A stretch of DNA of 64,000 bases, taken from assembly GCA_042663485.1 (NCBI GenBank), contig JBHTAF010000001.1. One strand, written 5' to 3'. This DNA comes from Natronosalvus sp042663485 (GTDB taxonomy: Archaea; Halobacteriota; Halobacteria; Halobacteriales; Natrialbaceae). Position numbers and translations under genes: made by a program. The notes under the pieces were generated by a model, which was not told the DNA's origin, made no database searches, and saw nothing but the letters and a program-made list of their open reading frames with translations. Positions 1 through 7,414 of this stretch are shown piece after piece. Each line of letters starts with the position of its first letter. The first letter of the stretch is position 1.

Positions 1-280
1 CAACGGCACTAAAAAAACCGGCACGGCCGTATTGATACGAAGAGAGTTCTGAAGTTCTCAACCAAAGCTCAGCAAACCAGAACCGAATACGCCGGGCCAA
101 ACTGGAGATAAGAGGAATATCTCGCATAGGTGTTATTCAAACCATTCATTTTGAAAGTTAAAAACATCCACGGAAACTTGTGTGGCAAGAATTGAGACGA
201 GATTAATGACAGAAGTAGAAAGCCAATCGAACTCTGCCCAGGGAGAACATAGTAAATGTATTTGAATCTACTAGTTGGTT
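1..280. other. Intergenic start of window, no supported gene
   Basis: No convincing gene is seen. The only open frame of note is a 19-codon ATG frame at 206-265 just before the gene at 281; it is too short to support. The stretch is AT-rich like the rest of the left element. Confidence 0.4.
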
Positions 281-430
281 ATGAGAATACGTCCACGAGA
301 ACTGTATGAACTAGAGCAACTTCTGAAAAAGGTTGAGTCGTGGTCCGAAGAGGACATTGAGGAACTGCCCCGGTTCTATAGGGAGAAAGCAATGGAATAC
401 CGGCGGCTAACGCAACAACGCCTGGAGTAA
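281..430 (+). CDS. Small helical protein, 49 aa, unknown function
   Basis: This ATG-started frame of 49 codons ends in TAA. The product is highly charged and rich in Glu, Arg, Leu and Gln, with the look of one amphipathic helix (residues 4-20) and a second one (residues 30-49). It lies 56 nt before another small coiled-coil gene on the same strand, which suggests joint transcription. No family is recognised. It could encode a regulator or structural peptide of the integrated element. The call rests on reading frame, composition and position only. Confidence 0.45.
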   Translation: MRIRPRELYELEQLLKKVESWSEEDIEELPRFYREKAMEYRRLTQQRLE

Positions 431-486
431 CTCAGAACAACACTTGGTTCTCTATTCTTTGTGTGGATCAGTACAAACACACACCA

Positions 487-852
487 ATGGACGGGTTGGA
501 CATCGAGGGGCTACTGGAACAGGTACAACAACAGCAACGAAAGCAGTTAAATCAGGAACTGGAGCGAATCAATGAGCAGCTTGAGGAACGAAGCCAGATC
601 CATTCCGAGATCGTCGACGAACTCACCGGAAAACAAGACTGGTACATCAACCGGTTAGAACTTTTGTACCTCCGGTCGATACACCATGGGAAACGAGAAC
701 AGTTGAAACAGAGAGTCAAAGAACTGTATAGGGAGTTACGACAGGAGAAACGAAGTCACTGGCAGGACCGGCAAACACTGGAACAGGAACGCCGAGAACT
801 CCTTCACGAACTCAGTGAACTCGACGAGGACTGGCTACACGAACTCCTATAG
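487..852 (+). CDS. Coiled-coil protein, 121 aa, unknown function
   Basis: The protein is almost entirely Gln/Glu/Arg/Leu-rich and predicted to be one long coiled coil from about residue 8 to the C-terminus, with heptad-like Leu and Ile spacing and a central Asp-Trp-Tyr break near residue 55. ATG at 487 was chosen; a GTG eight codons upstream (463) is in frame and would also work, and neither has a clear ribosome binding site. No enzymatic motif is visible. It follows the 49-aa gene and precedes the putative nuclease gene at 983, so the three may belong together. Function unknown. Confidence 0.6.
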   Translation: MDGLDIEGLLEQVQQQQRKQLNQELERINEQLEERSQIHSEIVDELTGKQDWYINRLELLYLRSIHHGKREQLKQRVKELYRELRQEKRSHWQDRQTLEQERRELLHELSELDEDWLHELL

Positions 853-982
853 TTTATTTGGGGTGAATTGGAGAAGGATACGCATTTAAGAGGTTGATGT
901 TTCTCACTTGACGCCTAATTACCAGTCCCATTAGAATCTGCCAAGTTTGATAACTACTGACTGGTTTTCCCATAATAACCAG

Positions 983-2410
983 ATGACTGGGATAGAAAGT
1001 GAGTCTGACCTTAAGCAGTATGAGTCGCTGTTCGTCAATCTCTGGGAGTCCGCGGTAGTTCGTTTCTCTACCGTAGAATTAGAAAACGGTGTCATGATTC
1101 CGAACGGGGAGATAATATTTTCAAATGAGGAGTATGAGGAACAGGAGAAGGTTCTGTATTCCGAAGGCGCGTTCAGAATCGTCGAAAAAACGATAAACAA
1201 TCCCTTTGACCTTCTGTGGGGCTTGGTTGAGGGTGAAACGGTGATTGGTGAGGGAGTGGATCTAGAAATGCTAGAGCATCGGCCGGAGCAAAAATTTGTG
1301 GACGACTTTGAGGGCCGGGTGTTTAACGAACGGCCTCGAACAGAAATTCACGGGGTTTTCTCGGTAAATCTCTCCTCAGATCAAGAAGACGAATACAGCA
1401 CTGTCGTTGACGAACTAGAGCACCAGATTCAGCGAGCGGAGGAACCATACTACGATATTGCCAAATGCGAGTATCACTACTTCGACCACCACTTTCGTGG
1501 AAAGGCAACAGCTAATCCCGAGATACTATTGTTCGCAGAAACAGGGATTGAATTCACTGTCACTCAGGATAACACAGTCAAGGTTGTACTCCCAGAGGAA
1601 ATCAAGGACCAAGCCGCTGTTAGCATCCTTCCACAACGACCTTACGGCGCACAGGAAGGATTTCGGATCGAATTATCAGATAAAGATCTTGTAGAATCTA
1701 ACGATGGAAAACTTGCATACACTGAAAATCTTGATTTTGATGAGGTCGAAAAAGCATATGTCATCCTCTTCATCGGTGATGAAGTCTTTGAGTTCAAAGA
1801 CCACTACACATGGAGCGGAGAAAACGGTCCTGGCTCCATCAATTCCCGGTACCATGTTTTCGACGAATATGATCAGCGCGATAAACTTTTCGACTATCTA
1901 TCAGGAGACAACCCTGGTGTCTTCGAGATAGCTGTCCTAAACGCATTAAGCACTGCAGGATACCTTGTCCAATGGTTCGGTGAGTCTGATTTCAAAATTC
2001 CAAATTGGTCCCGAGAATCTGATGGACTCCCGTATGACGAGGTTGATCTAGTTGCCCATCGGCCGGACGGTTCCCAAATCCTATTCGTTGAATGTACCAA
2101 CAAACGGATCTCCGAGAAAGAATCGATCCTAGACCGAACCGAAGAGATCGCATCGGTGATTCGTGAAGAAGAATCTGACATCGTTGATATAGACGTCTTT
2201 GAAGGCTCCCAGCGGAAAATCGTTCCTGTAATTGCTACGCCACAGATGCCAAAAGAACTCAGCGACCAGGTGGTTGCTGAACTTACGGAGAAAGGCATCG
2301 TGGTTCTTGACGGCGAGAAACTGAACGAGATATACAACCAGAGCGCAGAACAGGATGATCCAATAAAGATCGATATCGATCGGGAAATGTGGAATCTAGA
2401 TGTCTTCTAG
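983..2410 (+). CDS. Putative PD-(D/E)XK-fold nuclease, 475 aa
   Basis: The N-terminal 320 residues are not recognised. The C-terminal part resembles a restriction-endonuclease fold: a helix and Tyr-Leu-Val-containing strand, then Asp355 in a Val-Asp-Leu-Val strand, a turn with Arg-Pro-Asp-Gly, and a strand ending Val-Glu370-Cys-Thr-Asn-Lys374. The usual Glu-X-Lys is therefore altered to Glu-Cys-Thr-Asn-Lys, with Lys displaced by two positions. After that comes a helix and another strand, as in this fold. A TTG at 947 extends the frame by 12 codons; ATG 983 is preferred. No methyltransferase or helicase gene accompanies it, so it is not an ordinary restriction-modification system. Nuclease activity is inferred, not established. 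Confidence 0.5.
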   Translation: MTGIESESDLKQYESLFVNLWESAVVRFSTVELENGVMIPNGEIIFSNEEYEEQEKVLYSEGAFRIVEKTINNPFDLLWGLVEGETVIGEGVDLEMLEHRPEQKFVDDFEGRVFNERPRTEIHGVFSVNLSSDQEDEYSTVVDELEHQIQRAEEPYYDIAKCEYHYFDHHFRGKATANPEILLFAETGIEFTVTQDNTVKVVLPEEIKDQAAVSILPQRPYGAQEGFRIELSDKDLVESNDGKLAYTENLDFDEVEKAYVILFIGDEVFEFKDHYTWSGENGPGSINSRYHVFDEYDQRDKLFDYLSGDNPGVFEIAVLNALSTAGYLVQWFGESDFKIPNWSRESDGLPYDEVDLVAHRPDGSQILFVECTNKRISEKESILDRTEEIASVIREEESDIVDIDVFEGSQRKIVPVIATPQMPKELSDQVVAELTEKGIVVLDGEKLNEIYNQSAEQDDPIKIDIDREMWNLDVF

Positions 2411-2543
2411 CTGAACCTAACAACTTCAATCCGACGAAATTCCTGGGTCGATCTCTTCTTGCGGTTTGTGTATCCAAAGTAGCGGAATTGAGGTAGAACA
2501 ATTGGCTCACATTATGGTTATCACGACTAACGCTTGAAGTGTA

Positions 2544-2741
2544 ATGTCAGGAGATTTCGGCGAAGCGGCCGTCGCATTGATCGGAATAGCTATCGGCGGA
2601 GTCATGCTAATAGAGTTGGCACCTCATCTAAACCAAGTGAGTACAATCAATTTAGCAGCGATGGGTGTTCTATACCTGCTCGTAGCAGTTTTCGGAGTCG
2701 TAGTATTGGTTTGGGGCATAGTAACTTCCTTAACAAAGTAA
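2544..2741 (+). CDS. Small membrane protein, 65 aa, two transmembrane helices
   Basis: The 65-residue product has two hydrophobic segments, about residues 8-26 and 36-60, separated by a short polar stretch. The first contains a Gly-rich Gly-Ile-Ala-Ile-Gly-Gly run. It starts with ATG and stops 17 nt before the next membrane protein gene at 2759 on the same strand, so the two are likely cotranscribed. No family is recognised. Paired small membrane proteins occur in plasmid and viral operons, but nothing here assigns a role. Confidence 0.6.
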   Translation: MSGDFGEAAVALIGIAIGGVMLIELAPHLNQVSTINLAAMGVLYLLVAVFGVVVLVWGIVTSLTK

Positions 2742-2758
2742 ACAATTCTTCAAATACC

Positions 2759-3304
2759 ATGGTTCCAATAATTGACAAACTCAGGGAGGAAGAAGACGAT
2801 GAACTCTCGGATGAAGAGATTCTCAATGTATTCCGGAGAAAACTCCAGGAAGAAAGCGAGAAGGTTCTAAAGACAGCTGAAATCGCTGACGAGCTCCCTA
2901 TATCCCAAAACTGGACGAGCAGCCGATTGAACGAATTGGAAACAGATGAGCGGGTCCATTCGAAATCAGCTGGTCAGGGGCGTGTCTGGTGGCTTGATGA
3001 ATCTGAACCAGATTATCCGGTTTCTCTTGGAATAGGCGACCTAATTTGGTACAGCTCACAGGCTAGACGCGCTAGCCGAACCTCTGGCCTGATTGGCCTG
3101 GGAATGTTGGCTCTGGGAGGTCTCTTGCTTCTCCCAGTCTTCGCACTCGGCCTCTTTCCCGACCTAGTGATAGAGCCGCTTACAGCGCACAATTTAGCAG
3201 TTCTTGCAACTCTTGCTGCACTCTACGCAGGCCTATTCTTGATCATCAGCCTCGGCCTTCGGCTTTTCTCGATCGGAATTCAAAAGCAGTACTCAACAGA
3301 GTAA
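2759..3304 (+). CDS. Winged-helix-like domain plus two transmembrane helices, 181 aa
   Basis: Residues 1-80 form an acidic linker and a winged-helix-like region: a helix with Thr-Ala-Glu-Ile-Ala-Asp-Glu-Leu, a second helix with Ser-Arg-Leu-Asn-Glu-Leu, then a wing ending in Gly-Arg-Val-Trp-Trp-Leu. A similar Arg-Ile-Trp-Trp wing is seen in the kinase at 61659. Two membrane helices follow at about residues 115-138 and 145-172. ATG 2759 is preferred over a longer upstream reading in the same frame, because that extension overlaps the small membrane gene and has low-complexity Arg/Ser content. A membrane-anchored DNA-binding or sensor protein is an inference. Confidence 0.6.
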   Translation: MVPIIDKLREEEDDELSDEEILNVFRRKLQEESEKVLKTAEIADELPISQNWTSSRLNELETDERVHSKSAGQGRVWWLDESEPDYPVSLGIGDLIWYSSQARRASRTSGLIGLGMLALGGLLLLPVFALGLFPDLVIEPLTAHNLAVLATLAALYAGLFLIISLGLRLFSIGIQKQYSTE

Positions 3305-3390
3305 CCGTTAACTGAAAACAGAAGTTCAATAGATCCTCTAAAAGTTGTTAAATTGACCTCCCCGGCCTGGGGCAAGACAGACTGACTCCG

Positions 3391-3407
3391 GTTCAGCTAA
3401 ACTGAAC
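3391..3407 (-). terminator. Hairpin after the Orc1/Cdc6-like gene
   Basis: GTTCAG and CTGAAC form a perfect 6-bp inverted repeat with a 5-nt loop, 11 nt beyond the stop codon of the minus-strand ATPase gene at 3418. Its position suggests a terminator, or a shared end for the gene converging at 3304. The stem is short, so support is modest. Confidence 0.35.
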
Positions 3408-3417
3408 ATTTGTAACC

Positions 3418-4470
3418 TCATGCCTCGGTCTCATCAGCTAACCGAATCTCACGTGTCTTTCCGTGTCTACCGCCATAATGGTAGTCGGCTTCGATCACCT
3501 GCAACAGCTCTAAATGCTTGATGAAGTCGCTGATCCGGCGGTCGCTTAACGGCTTGACCCGTTTCGATTCCAGCAGTTTCCTGTACGTCCTGTAGATCTC
3601 ACCGGTGTGCACGACCTCACGAGAGCCGTCTGTTAGCTTGACAACCGCCTCATACAGTACCCGGTGATGAATCGAGAACCCGGCGAGTAACTGGTCCACA
3701 TACGCTCTATCCGTTTCCGGACGGACCTCTTCCACCAGTTCTTTCGAAACAATCGTCTCTGCGTGTTCACCTGCGGTTTTCAACCACTGTAAGCCGTAGG
3801 CCGCGTTCTCCGTCGACGATGCAATAACGGAGACGGCTTCCCGAGTAACCGTATCAGGATGGAACGCAGTTGACACACAGTCCCATAAGATCTTGAACAA
3901 GGTCTGTGACGAGTACGGTTTGAACAGCACTGTTTCCGGGTGTAACGTGCTAAACGTCCGTTCTTCAAGTTCCGGTTGCAGCGTCGGCAGGGTTTCCGAA
4001 ATCGTGATGATGCCAAGTCCATCATCGGACTGAAGCCGAGATAGGTAGTACAGTAGGTCCGAGCCATCGTTCAACAACAGAAAATCAACCTGGTCCAAGA
4101 CGATAATCGTCTGGACGTCGCTACTCCGTTCCTCGAACATTCGTTTGAGATCAGACGCATGGTATCCATCAGAAACCTCGTCACCGGTCACGGTTCGGCA
4201 CAGCTGTTTCAACACTTTATACTGGGTATCAAACTCGGTACACGGAACCAGACAGGTCTGGGTATCCTCAGCCAGTGTTTCCAGAACATGCCGGGCGAGA
4301 TGGGTTTTCCCGGTGCCACGCGGCCCGTACAGATGCAGATTCACCGGCACTGACTCAGAGCTGGTTGCAGACCGGAGCTGTTGCAACTGATCAGCTCGGC
4401 CGTGAAACGTTTCCGGCAGGAACTCAGGATTCAGTGGCTCAGCATCTCGGATAGGAGTAGTAGTCATCAT
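3418..4470 (-). CDS. Orc1/Cdc6-family AAA+ ATPase with winged helix, Walker B Glu replaced by Gln, 350 aa
   Basis: Order of parts: a Walker A loop Gly-Pro-Arg-Gly-Thr-Gly-Lys-Thr at about residues 49-56, Walker B reading Val-Leu-Asp-Gln-Val-Asp near residue 126, a sensor-1 region near 152, the AAA+ lid, and a C-terminal winged helix over the last 90 residues. Members bind replication origins, and in plasmids act as initiators. The Walker B normally ends Asp-Glu; here Gln (codon CAG on this strand) replaces the catalytic Glu, which should allow ATP binding but impair hydrolysis. Two adjacent ATGs (4470 and 4467) are possible starts; a longer reading to 4536 is less likely. It is divergent from a second ATPase gene at 4678. 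Confidence 0.8.
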   Translation of the reverse strand: MMTTTPIRDAEPLNPEFLPETFHGRADQLQQLRSATSSESVPVNLHLYGPRGTGKTHLARHVLETLAEDTQTCLVPCTEFDTQYKVLKQLCRTVTGDEVSDGYHASDLKRMFEERSSDVQTIIVLDQVDFLLLNDGSDLLYYLSRLQSDDGLGIITISETLPTLQPELEERTFSTLHPETVLFKPYSSQTLFKILWDCVSTAFHPDTVTREAVSVIASSTENAAYGLQWLKTAGEHAETIVSKELVEEVRPETDRAYVDQLLAGFSIHHRVLYEAVVKLTDGSREVVHTGEIYRTYRKLLESKRVKPLSDRRISDFIKHLELLQVIEADYHYGGRHGKTREIRLADETEA

Positions 4471-4516
4471 ACAGCAAAGAGAGATAAAGGAACGGTTAGA
4501 TAGGGTTTGAAACAGC

Positions 4517-4534
4517 GGTCTTCGCTTGAAGACC
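4517..4534. promoter_or_regulatory. Palindrome in the divergent Orc1/Cdc6 intergenic region
   Basis: GGTCTTC and GAAGACC are perfect 7-nt inverted copies around a 4-nt centre, 47 nt before the minus-strand ATPase start. The place suits an operator or autoregulatory site. Classical haloarchaeal origin-recognition boxes were looked for in 4471-4677 and not seen. Confidence 0.4.
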
Positions 4535-4624
4535 ACCTACTCTTAGCATCCTATCTGTATAAACAGGGCAGACGCTTGACTACTCTAGTTGTTAAGCTCA
4601 ACTGAACCGTGGTGTCCAATACGG

Positions 4625-4666
4625 TATAAAAACCCGTCACGAACATACTACGTTCTGAAGGAGGTG
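4625..4666 (+). promoter_or_regulatory. TATA box and Shine-Dalgarno for the second Orc1/Cdc6 gene
   Basis: TATAAAAA at 4625-4632 is a good archaeal TATA box. GGAGGTG at 4660-4666 is a strong ribosome binding site 11 nt before GTG 4678. The site decides the GTG start and implies a short leadered transcript. Confidence 0.6.
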
Positions 4667-4677
4667 TTCTCCCGCCA

Positions 4678-5496
4678 GTGTTCGATCGATCAGATCCACG
4701 GAAAAACAAGGTGTTACGGGCCGCAGCCGTGCTTACACCTGGGTATACACCTGAGAAAGCATTGGGTCGAGCACAGGAGATCCAGACCCTGGCAGATACG
4801 TTACGGCCATTGACTCACCGCCAGCCACCACAGCATCTGATCGTGTATGGACCGTCAGGCACAGGAAAAACCACCTGCGTCAACTACGTTTTCGACCGGG
4901 TTGAGAAAGAAACTTCGACCAAAACGGTGTCGATCAACTGCTGGAAGTACAATACCCGGCCCTCGCTACTCACCGCATTACTCGTCCAGCTCGGCTATCC
5001 GATCCCACGGAAAGGACGACCAGTCGACGACCTGCTCTCTATACTTCGAGAGTACCTCGACAAACACCATGGGTTTGCTGTCATGCTCGACGAGTTTGAT
5101 CAGTTACGGGCGAAGACTCAAGTCATCTACGACCTGCATCTCGCAAGCAGAGACGCCGAAAACCAAATCGGTATCGTGATGATCACAAATCAGCATCCTT
5201 CGCAGATTAAGTTCGGGCCTCGAATCCGCAGCCGACTCAACTGTACAGTTCTCGAATTCACGCCGTATACCCCTTCCCAACTCCTTGAAATCCTTAGACC
5301 ACGGGTCGAACACGCCTTCAAACCAGGTACCGTATCAGACGAAATAATTGAAGACATTGCTGAACAGGTCGCCGAGAAAACCGGTGATTGCCGAACTGGG
5401 TTAGAGATCTTATTGAAAGCAGGGCGGAAAGCCAATCAGGAAAATGACCGCAGCTTAACTCAGACTCACGTCAACTCAGTTCTCTCTAAACTCTAA
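4678..5496 (+). CDS. Orc1/Cdc6-like AAA+ ATPase lacking the winged helix, 272 aa
   Basis: Walker A Gly-Pro-Ser-Gly-Thr-Gly-Lys-Thr lies at residues 58-65, Walker B Met-Leu-Asp-Glu-Phe-Asp at 136-141, sensor 1 Ile-Thr-Asn near 165, and the lid domain follows with Cys-Arg-Thr-Gly-Leu-Glu. The protein then stops. Typical Orc1/Cdc6 proteins are about 370-420 residues and carry a C-terminal winged helix, which is absent here. ATPase residues look intact. The GTG start is supported by an upstream ribosome binding site. It is divergent from the winged-helix-bearing ATPase with a mutated Walker B, so the pair may act as one initiator complex; that is inference. Confidence 0.8.
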   Translation: MFDRSDPRKNKVLRAAAVLTPGYTPEKALGRAQEIQTLADTLRPLTHRQPPQHLIVYGPSGTGKTTCVNYVFDRVEKETSTKTVSINCWKYNTRPSLLTALLVQLGYPIPRKGRPVDDLLSILREYLDKHHGFAVMLDEFDQLRAKTQVIYDLHLASRDAENQIGIVMITNQHPSQIKFGPRIRSRLNCTVLEFTPYTPSQLLEILRPRVEHAFKPGTVSDEIIEDIAEQVAEKTGDCRTGLEILLKAGRKANQENDRSLTQTHVNSVLSKL

Positions 5497-5645
5497 AAGC
5501 GAGTCTACGATAACCCTGTCCAAGATATACCCACAAACTCCTCAGAACCAGTCCTGAGATGACGATCAGTACTGCGGAAAATCACCCGATGAAAACCGAG
5601 TACAGTGCTAGCCTAAAACCGAGTTATTTGAAACAAATGATCAAT

Positions 5646-5775
5646 GGCTTTGTTAAACCCTTCGTGCAGTGATCGATTTCATTAGTCATGCTGAATACAG
5701 AGCGCGAATATGGAGCGAGATACTCCTCGATCTACACGGGGTGGCGAGTGCTCAGTACAGGGAACCAGTGGTAGA
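5646..5775 (+). repeat. Left insertion-sequence end with subterminal motif
   Basis: The copy begins with a GGCTTTGTTAAACCC tip, passes a GTGATCGATTTCATTAG stretch and the TGCTGAATACA block, and ends in a region (5700-5775) that is repeated in diverged form at 6500-6570. The same succession of blocks is present on the minus strand at 46530-46590. Confidence 0.5.
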
Positions 5776-5883
5776 GAGATATGTCTATATGCTACCACAT
5801 CCCCTGTTCGGCGAACACGTTTAATAACGAAGAGGGAGAACGCTGTGACAGTTCCAACCATAAAGCGAAATTCATTGATTTCT

Positions 5884-6315
5884 GTGAGTGAAAATAAATC
5901 CGTTCCCGACATTCTGCTTGTAGAGGATAATCCCGGAGATGTTCGACTAACACAGGAAGCCTTCCGGGATGCTAAATTTGACGCGAGATTGCATATCGCC
6001 GTCGATGGCATTGAGGCGCTAAATTTCTTGAGAGATGAAGAATCAGCCTGTCCCGATCTTGTATTATTAGATTTGAATCTCCCGCGTAAAAATGGGTTCG
6101 ACGTAATGAAAGAGATCAGAAACGACCCTGATTTGATTCATCTTCCAATACTTGTGTTGACCAGTTCAACAGCCAAAAAGGATATTCTTTCGAGCTATGA
6201 GCGATATGCAAACGCTTACTTAACAAAGCCTGACGATCCGGGATCTTTTATCGAATTAGTACAAATTGTTGAGGAGTTTTGGATTGGAAATGTCCGACTC
6301 CCATCATGTTCTTAA
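5884..6315 (+). CDS. Receiver-only response regulator, 143 aa
   Basis: A single CheY-like receiver domain with the acidic pair in Leu-Val-Glu-Asp-Asn-Pro, the phospho-acceptor Asp63 in Leu-Leu-Asp-Leu-Asn-Leu-Pro, the Ser/Thr switch in Leu-Thr-Ser-Ser-Thr, and the conserved Lys in Leu-Thr-Lys-Pro-Asp. There is no output domain, as in the common haloarchaeal regulators that pair with multi-PAS kinases. GTG 5884 is chosen; an in-frame GTG at 5845 would add 13 residues. It is paralogous to the regulator at 26378. It lies between insertion-sequence ends and no partner kinase is adjacent. Confidence 0.8.
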   Translation: MSENKSVPDILLVEDNPGDVRLTQEAFRDAKFDARLHIAVDGIEALNFLRDEESACPDLVLLDLNLPRKNGFDVMKEIRNDPDLIHLPILVLTSSTAKKDILSSYERYANAYLTKPDDPGSFIELVQIVEEFWIGNVRLPSCS

Positions 6316-6641
6316 GCGGCCAAAGCGAGTCAGCTGGTTGAATACTTAATGGGAAGCTCACATCCGTATGTATCAGTTTGTTCCGCACTGAGTGAGTGAA
6401 ATGAACTATTTCGGTGTGCCGCATCCATCCTCTGTATCTCGCAAGACGATCCTGACTGTATTCTGGTAAGACGTTCAGACAATGCTGAATACACAGCGCG
6501 AGTGTGGCACGAGAGCTGACTCAATTTGTGATGGGGAGGATCGCTCAATACAGGTGACACAGATAGCAGGAACAAGGACATTCCACCTCCTCCCATGAAT
6601 AATCTATGTTTATGCAAGACACACTCTCACATGGTGCTCCC
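6316..6641. other. Spacer within the cassette, no gene
   Basis: No supported gene is present. The right half holds a second copy of the insertion-sequence left-end region (6483-6570). Confidence 0.4.
6483..6570 (+). repeat. Second, internal copy of the insertion-sequence left-end region
   Basis: TGCTGAATACACAGCGCGAG and the following 65 nt match 5689-5775 in the same orientation with scattered changes. It includes a GTG-started remnant at 6554 reading Val-Thr-Gln-Ile-Ala, which may be the ruined beginning of a transposase frame. The tip itself is not recognisable upstream of this copy. Confidence 0.4.
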
Positions 6642-6791
6642 ATGGCTAACAGAAATCACTTACACGTGTGCCTGCACTGCGGGAATGTCATGGCCACGTC
6701 ATCGAGTACAGGACCGAGAAAATGTGTATTCTGTGATGGGTTTCTTTTCTCGCTATACGAACCACAGTTACCTGTCGTAGAACGGCAGTAG
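6642..6791 (+). CDS. Zinc-finger microprotein, 49 aa
   Basis: Two Cys-X2-Cys knuckles, Cys-Leu-His-Cys-Gly and Cys-Val-Phe-Cys-Asp-Gly, are spaced as in a small rubredoxin-like zinc ribbon. Haloarchaea encode many such proteins below 70 residues, some of them regulatory. ATG 6642 is preferred; an in-frame ATG at 6606 would add 12 residues. It lies downstream of the internal insertion-sequence end inside the cassette. Zinc binding is well supported by pattern, but any function is unknown. Confidence 0.55.
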   Translation: MANRNHLHVCLHCGNVMATSSSTGPRKCVFCDGFLFSLYEPQLPVVERQ

Positions 6792-6889
6792 ACCTCCCTA
6801 CTTTTTCTCGTGGCTCCAGCAGTGAGATACGCTCGGTTCGCAGACCTACTGAACGGCTGGTTCACGAGTATACTGGCCGAAACCAACAA

Positions 6890-6955
6890 TCGCTGCATCC
6901 ATGTTTTGTATTCAGCAGGCAGCTATTGTCATCTACTAAGAGTTTCAACAGAGCC
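6890..6955 (-). repeat. Right insertion-sequence end (minus orientation)
   Basis: Read from 6955 leftwards the sequence is GGCTCTGTTGAAAC, then a diverged middle, then CTGCTGAATACA. The same tip GGCTCTGTTG occurs at 45507, which is the left end of the complete element there. Confidence 0.5.
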
Positions 6956-6994
6956 AAATATCTCGATCCGTAAATACAGCAAAAAGATTGACCA

Positions 6995-7378
6995 TCACCT
7001 GAGTCTGTTTTCGGAACCGACGATATCATCTCGATTAAGCTCGTCTTTCATACGTTCGCTGTTCTCAGCAAGGCAGATCACGCCTTGATCAGGCTCATAA
7101 TCCAAGAGATCAACATCATCCATCTTCGGGAGATGCGTCTGCTCCAATGCAACGTAGGCCCTCTTCCAGTCACCTTCCTCGAGATCGTCAACCTGGTAGC
7201 CGTGTTCGTGAGCGGAGATCTCCCTGGCGAGTGCAACGAGCGTGGTCTCCTTTTTCTCCAGCAGATACTGGAAGATGAATCGACGTTGCGGATTCTTCAT
7301 GAGTTCGAAGAAGACGTCGTCACCGATCGGGCCGTCAAACAAACTGAAAAGATCTGAGCCTAACTCGTTTTCAGGCAT
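6995..7378 (-). CDS. DUF7344-type protein, 127 aa
   Basis: The body matches the haloarchaeal DUF7344 pattern: Asn-Pro-Gln-Arg-Arg-Phe-Ile-Phe near residue 29, a helix with Leu-Ala-Arg-Glu-Ile, the hallmark Ala-Leu-Glu-Gln-Thr-His-Leu-Pro-Lys-Met-Asp near residue 77, and Leu-Leu-Asp-Tyr. These proteins look like winged-helix proteins; the family's role is not established. It is 36 nt downstream of the peptidase gene at 7415 on the same strand, so both are probably one transcript. A longer relative with membrane helices is at 46645. Confidence 0.7.
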   Translation of the reverse strand: MPENELGSDLFSLFDGPIGDDVFFELMKNPQRRFIFQYLLEKKETTLVALAREISAHEHGYQVDDLEEGDWKRAYVALEQTHLPKMDDVDLLDYEPDQGVICLAENSERMKDELNRDDIVGSENRLR

Positions 7379-7414
7379 ACTAGAGCCATGGTTAGAGTGG
7401 AGGTGAGAAAAATA

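Larger units (their letters stand above)
5646..6955. mobile_element. Passenger cassette between inverted insertion-sequence ends (response regulator and zinc finger)
   Basis: The left end at 5646 reads GGCTTTGTTAAACCC and is followed at 5689 by a subterminal motif TGCTGAATACAGAGCGCG. The right end, read on the minus strand from 6955, starts GGCTCTGTTGAAAC and carries CTGCTGAATACA. Ends of this kind match those of the element at 45507, and their form resembles haloarchaeal IS6-type elements as I recall them. No transposase frame is present. The 8 bases outside the ends (TGATCAAT and AAATATCT) do not match, so the two ends may derive from different insertions or the element has rearranged. Confidence 0.5.

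Noticed and set aside
4471..4677. Replication origin between the two Orc1/Cdc6 genes
   Set aside because: The place is right, but no repeated origin-recognition boxes or AT-rich unwinding element were recognised; only one palindrome is present.
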